Positions 62,426 through 64,000 of a stretch of DNA of 64,000 bases are shown in pieces. The DNA comes from Natronomonas aquatica (GTDB taxonomy: Archaea; Halobacteriota; Halobacteria; Halobacteriales; Haloarculaceae). The DNA lies in the NCBI RefSeq assembly GCF_024449025.1, contig NZ_JAHLKM010000003.1, positions 121,702 to 185,701 of the forward strand, in the 5' to 3' direction. The first letter of the stretch is position 1. Every line of letters starts with the position of its first letter. A model generated the notes under the pieces. The model saw nothing but the letters and a program-made list of their open reading frames with translations. It searched no databases and was not told the origin of the DNA. The translations under genes were made by a program, and so were the position numbers.

Positions 62426-62719
62426 ATGTCTGAGGGAGGATCTCGGCGGATCGCACGCGATCTTATGAGCGAACCGCACATGCGTGACTGCCGAATCAGC
62501 GTCCGTCAGGTGTACGCCCTCGTCGAAGAACGGGGTGAAAACCCCGAAGCGGTTGCTGATCGGTACGATCTCGACGTAGCTGACGTGTATCACGCGCTGG
62601 CTTACTATCACGATCACCCACGTGAGATGCATACCGTAGAGCAAGAACGCGAAGGCGCCATGGAAGACTTCCGCGAGTCAATCGATCGTCCCGAAGGCGT
62701 CGATCCGGACGCCGCCTGA
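62426..62719 (+). CDS. DUF433-type antitoxin
   Basis: A 97-residue protein, MSEGGSRRIARDLMSEPHMR. The DUF433 fold is recognisable: MRDCRISVRQVYALVEERGENPEAVADRYDLDVADVYHALAYYHDHP, with an HTH-like helix pair and an acidic tail. DUF433 proteins are commonly the partner of PIN-like DUF5615 toxins. An internal ATG at 62465 is an alternative start. The partner follows after 1 bp but is broken. Confidence 0.82.
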   Translation: MSEGGSRRIARDLMSEPHMRDCRISVRQVYALVEERGENPEAVADRYDLDVADVYHALAYYHDHPREMHTVEQEREGAMEDFRESIDRPEGVDPDAA

Positions 62720-62720
62720 G

Positions 62721-62914
62721 ATGAGCGGGTTGCGCTTTTTGTTGGACGAGGACGTCGACCCGAAGACGGCAACGTATTTGAGGAACGAAAGGCTCCACGC
62801 TGAGCACGCCCGTAATGCGTTCTGGCAGGGAGGCGACGACAACCGGATATCCTTCCGTATGCCCGAGAACACGAACTGATAATGTTAAACCGAATAAACG
62901 AGACGGGAGAGTAG
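62721..62914 (+). pseudogene. DUF5615 PIN-like toxin, frameshifted and truncated
   Basis: From ATG 62721 the frame reads MSGLRFLLDEDVDPKTATYL, a good DUF5615 start, up to AFWQGGDDNRIS, then stops at 62877-62879. Another frame picks up the family's next motif as YAREHELIML (62858 onward) and ends at TAG 62912-62914. So one frameshift near 62850-62858 and loss of the C-terminal half have destroyed the toxin, while its antitoxin gene remains intact. Confidence 0.78.
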
Positions 62915-62916
62915 TG

Positions 62917-63582
62917 TCATCCCCTAAACAGTCGAACAACTTCGTCGCTGACATCTGTCTTGACAGCGACTAGGTACCGATAGCCAGGTTCCAGCACCAT
63001 TTCCGGGCCCGGAAGTTGATTGCTATCCCGTCCTGCGACGACGACTGCCCCGCGTGGGAAAGCCACTTCGCTGAGTTTCCGGTCGGCAACCGGGGCCTCT
63101 TCGGCCACAGTGAGTTCAAGCACTGTGAGGTCTCCGGTGACCTCTTCGATCATCTGGACGCCGCCGCCTGCGACATGCATGATCTCGTTGGTCGCCGCAT
63201 GGGCCGCCAACTGCTCCGGGTAGACAACCCGATCGACGAGCCCGGCGTACTCCGCTTTGTCACCGTGGTCGATCCGTGCTACAGTCCCGATATCCGGTTC
63301 GATCTCCCTTGCCATCGTACAAATTCCGATATTCGTCATCGCGCCGTACCCGGTCAGCGCCGCGATAACATCGCTGCGGCCGAGGCCAGCTTGCTGTAGG
63401 ATCGATCGCCGTCCACCGTCGCCCTGGATGATAGTGGCGTCGTACTGGTCACTCAAAAACTCCACCCGGGCTGGATCCTTCTCAACAATAACCACGTCGT
63501 GGCCGCGTTCGGAGAGATGTCGCGCGGCGTGATAGCCGACATGTTGTCCTCCGACGATCACGACCCGTAGGTCCGCGTTCAT
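62917..63582 (-). CDS. TrkA-N/TrkA-C domain protein (K+ channel/transporter regulator)
   Basis: A 221-residue cytoplasmic regulatory protein. The N-terminal Rossmann domain has VVIVGGQHVGYHAARHLSERGHDVVIVEKD and IIQGDGG. The TrkA-C domain, from about residue 140, has LTVLELTVAEEAPVADRKLSEVAFPRGAVVVAGR. It binds NAD(H) or nucleotides and gates potassium transporters. GQHVG replaces the usual GxGxxG last glycine context (GGQHVG still keeps three Gly). It lies just outside the island on the opposite strand. Confidence 0.9.
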   Translation of the reverse strand: MNADLRVVIVGGQHVGYHAARHLSERGHDVVIVEKDPARVEFLSDQYDATIIQGDGGRRSILQQAGLGRSDVIAALTGYGAMTNIGICTMAREIEPDIGTVARIDHGDKAEYAGLVDRVVYPEQLAAHAATNEIMHVAGGGVQMIEEVTGDLTVLELTVAEEAPVADRKLSEVAFPRGAVVVAGRDSNQLPGPEMVLEPGYRYLVAVKTDVSDEVVRLFRG

Positions 63583-64000
63583 TCGAACATCTCCGGCATA
63601 CAGGTAATTGTAGGTTTCGACCGTTTGAATGTCTTGTAGTGAGTCCCACGGCGACCGTTTTTATACCGTACAGGGGCAGTCCACGTGATCAGCCTCCTCG
63701 TCAGCATCTCCCCGTTTCTACTGATTCCGGAGTTCGAGGGCACAGTTCTGTCTCGATGTTTAGACGGTATTGTTTCTGATCTGATGGAGCCAAATTGATA
63801 CGTCTACGCTCGTTTTATCCTGTACGCTCTTGGGATGAACAGCCTCGTAATACCAGATCGATGGGGAGGGTATGAGTAGTCACGATCAACGGGAACCGGA
63901 GGCTGAGTGTAGCTTCAGATTTGTACTCACTAGCTTAAGCTCTCTGAGCGCGTATCTACAGCAATGGGACGAAAACAGCACGTTGTCAATCTCTCTGCTG
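63583..64000. other. non-coding region and possible partial gene at the right edge
   Basis: AT-rich promoter-like sequence (TTTTTATACC near 63660). A plus-strand frame from ATG 63873 (MSSHDQREPEAECSFRF) stays open to the edge. ATG 63964 starts another (MGRKQHVVNLSA), reminiscent of IS630-family transposase N-termini. Neither can be confirmed with so few codons. Confidence 0.3.

Noticed and set aside
63873..64000. IS630-like transposase at the right edge
   Set aside because: Only about 12 codons (MGRKQHVVNLSA) are visible. The resemblance is suggestive but not enough to call a mobile element.

Overview
The window is high-GC chromosomal DNA from a halophilic archaeon (Halobacteria). The evidence is direct: very acidic proteomes, an archaellum cluster (arlCE, arlH, arlI, arlJ) with cheF, a halobacterial transducer, a HalX response regulator, a bacterio-opsin-activator-type HTH regulator, a CDC48 AAA ATPase, an MBF1-type bridging factor, and many genes whose TATA box lies only about 25-30 nt before the start codon, as in leaderless haloarchaeal mRNAs. 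No rRNA, tRNA or CRISPR array was recognised. The genus cannot be named from this sequence alone.

Layout. 1-6.3 kb: membrane-anchored molybdopterin oxidoreductase (partial), hisD, enoyl-CoA hydratase, UspA protein, CDC48 and a small HTH protein. 6.4-14.7 kb: archaellum/chemotaxis cluster on the minus strand, without arlF or arlG. 14.8-17.6 kb: MBF1 and a translationally coupled hisC / adenylate-kinase-like / CDP-alcohol phosphatidyltransferase operon. 17.7-23.6 kb: a two-subunit NuoF/NuoG-like formate dehydrogenase, mobA and yqeC. 23.7-26.5 kb: small housekeeping genes. 26.6-32.7 kb: a minus-strand leu/ilv operon (leuA, ilvB, ilvN, a 34-codon micro-ORF, leuC, leuD) with no ilvC or leuB. The leuA start is out of frame with its body. 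32.6-47.6 kb: signal-transduction region with four histidine-kinase-type genes (one truncated), an HK/receiver remnant cut by an IS1341-type tnpB element, a transducer coupled to a 4-TM protein, an FNT channel and regulators. 47.9-56.8 kb: amidase, enolase-superfamily enzyme, carotenoid oxygenase, HAD-ECH fusion, cob(I)alamin adenosyltransferase and a geranylgeranyl-reductase-family flavoprotein.

56.8-62.9 kb is an accessory island and the most unusual part. Five consecutive 0.8-1.0 kb units, each carrying one toxin-antitoxin pair (HicBA; wHTH-PemK; wHTH-PemK again, inverted and split by a tnpB element; UPF0175-PIN; DUF433-DUF5615, the toxin broken), are separated by four directly oriented copies of a ~58-bp repeat. 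The repeat holds a 10-bp palindrome and a 7-bp-stem hairpin. A 21-bp half copy sits at the left boundary. This is the geometry of a gene-cassette array, but no integrase is visible and the repeat lacks canonical attC core sites. A ~190-nt stretch rich in hairpins lies just outside the left boundary. A TrkA-N protein follows the array.
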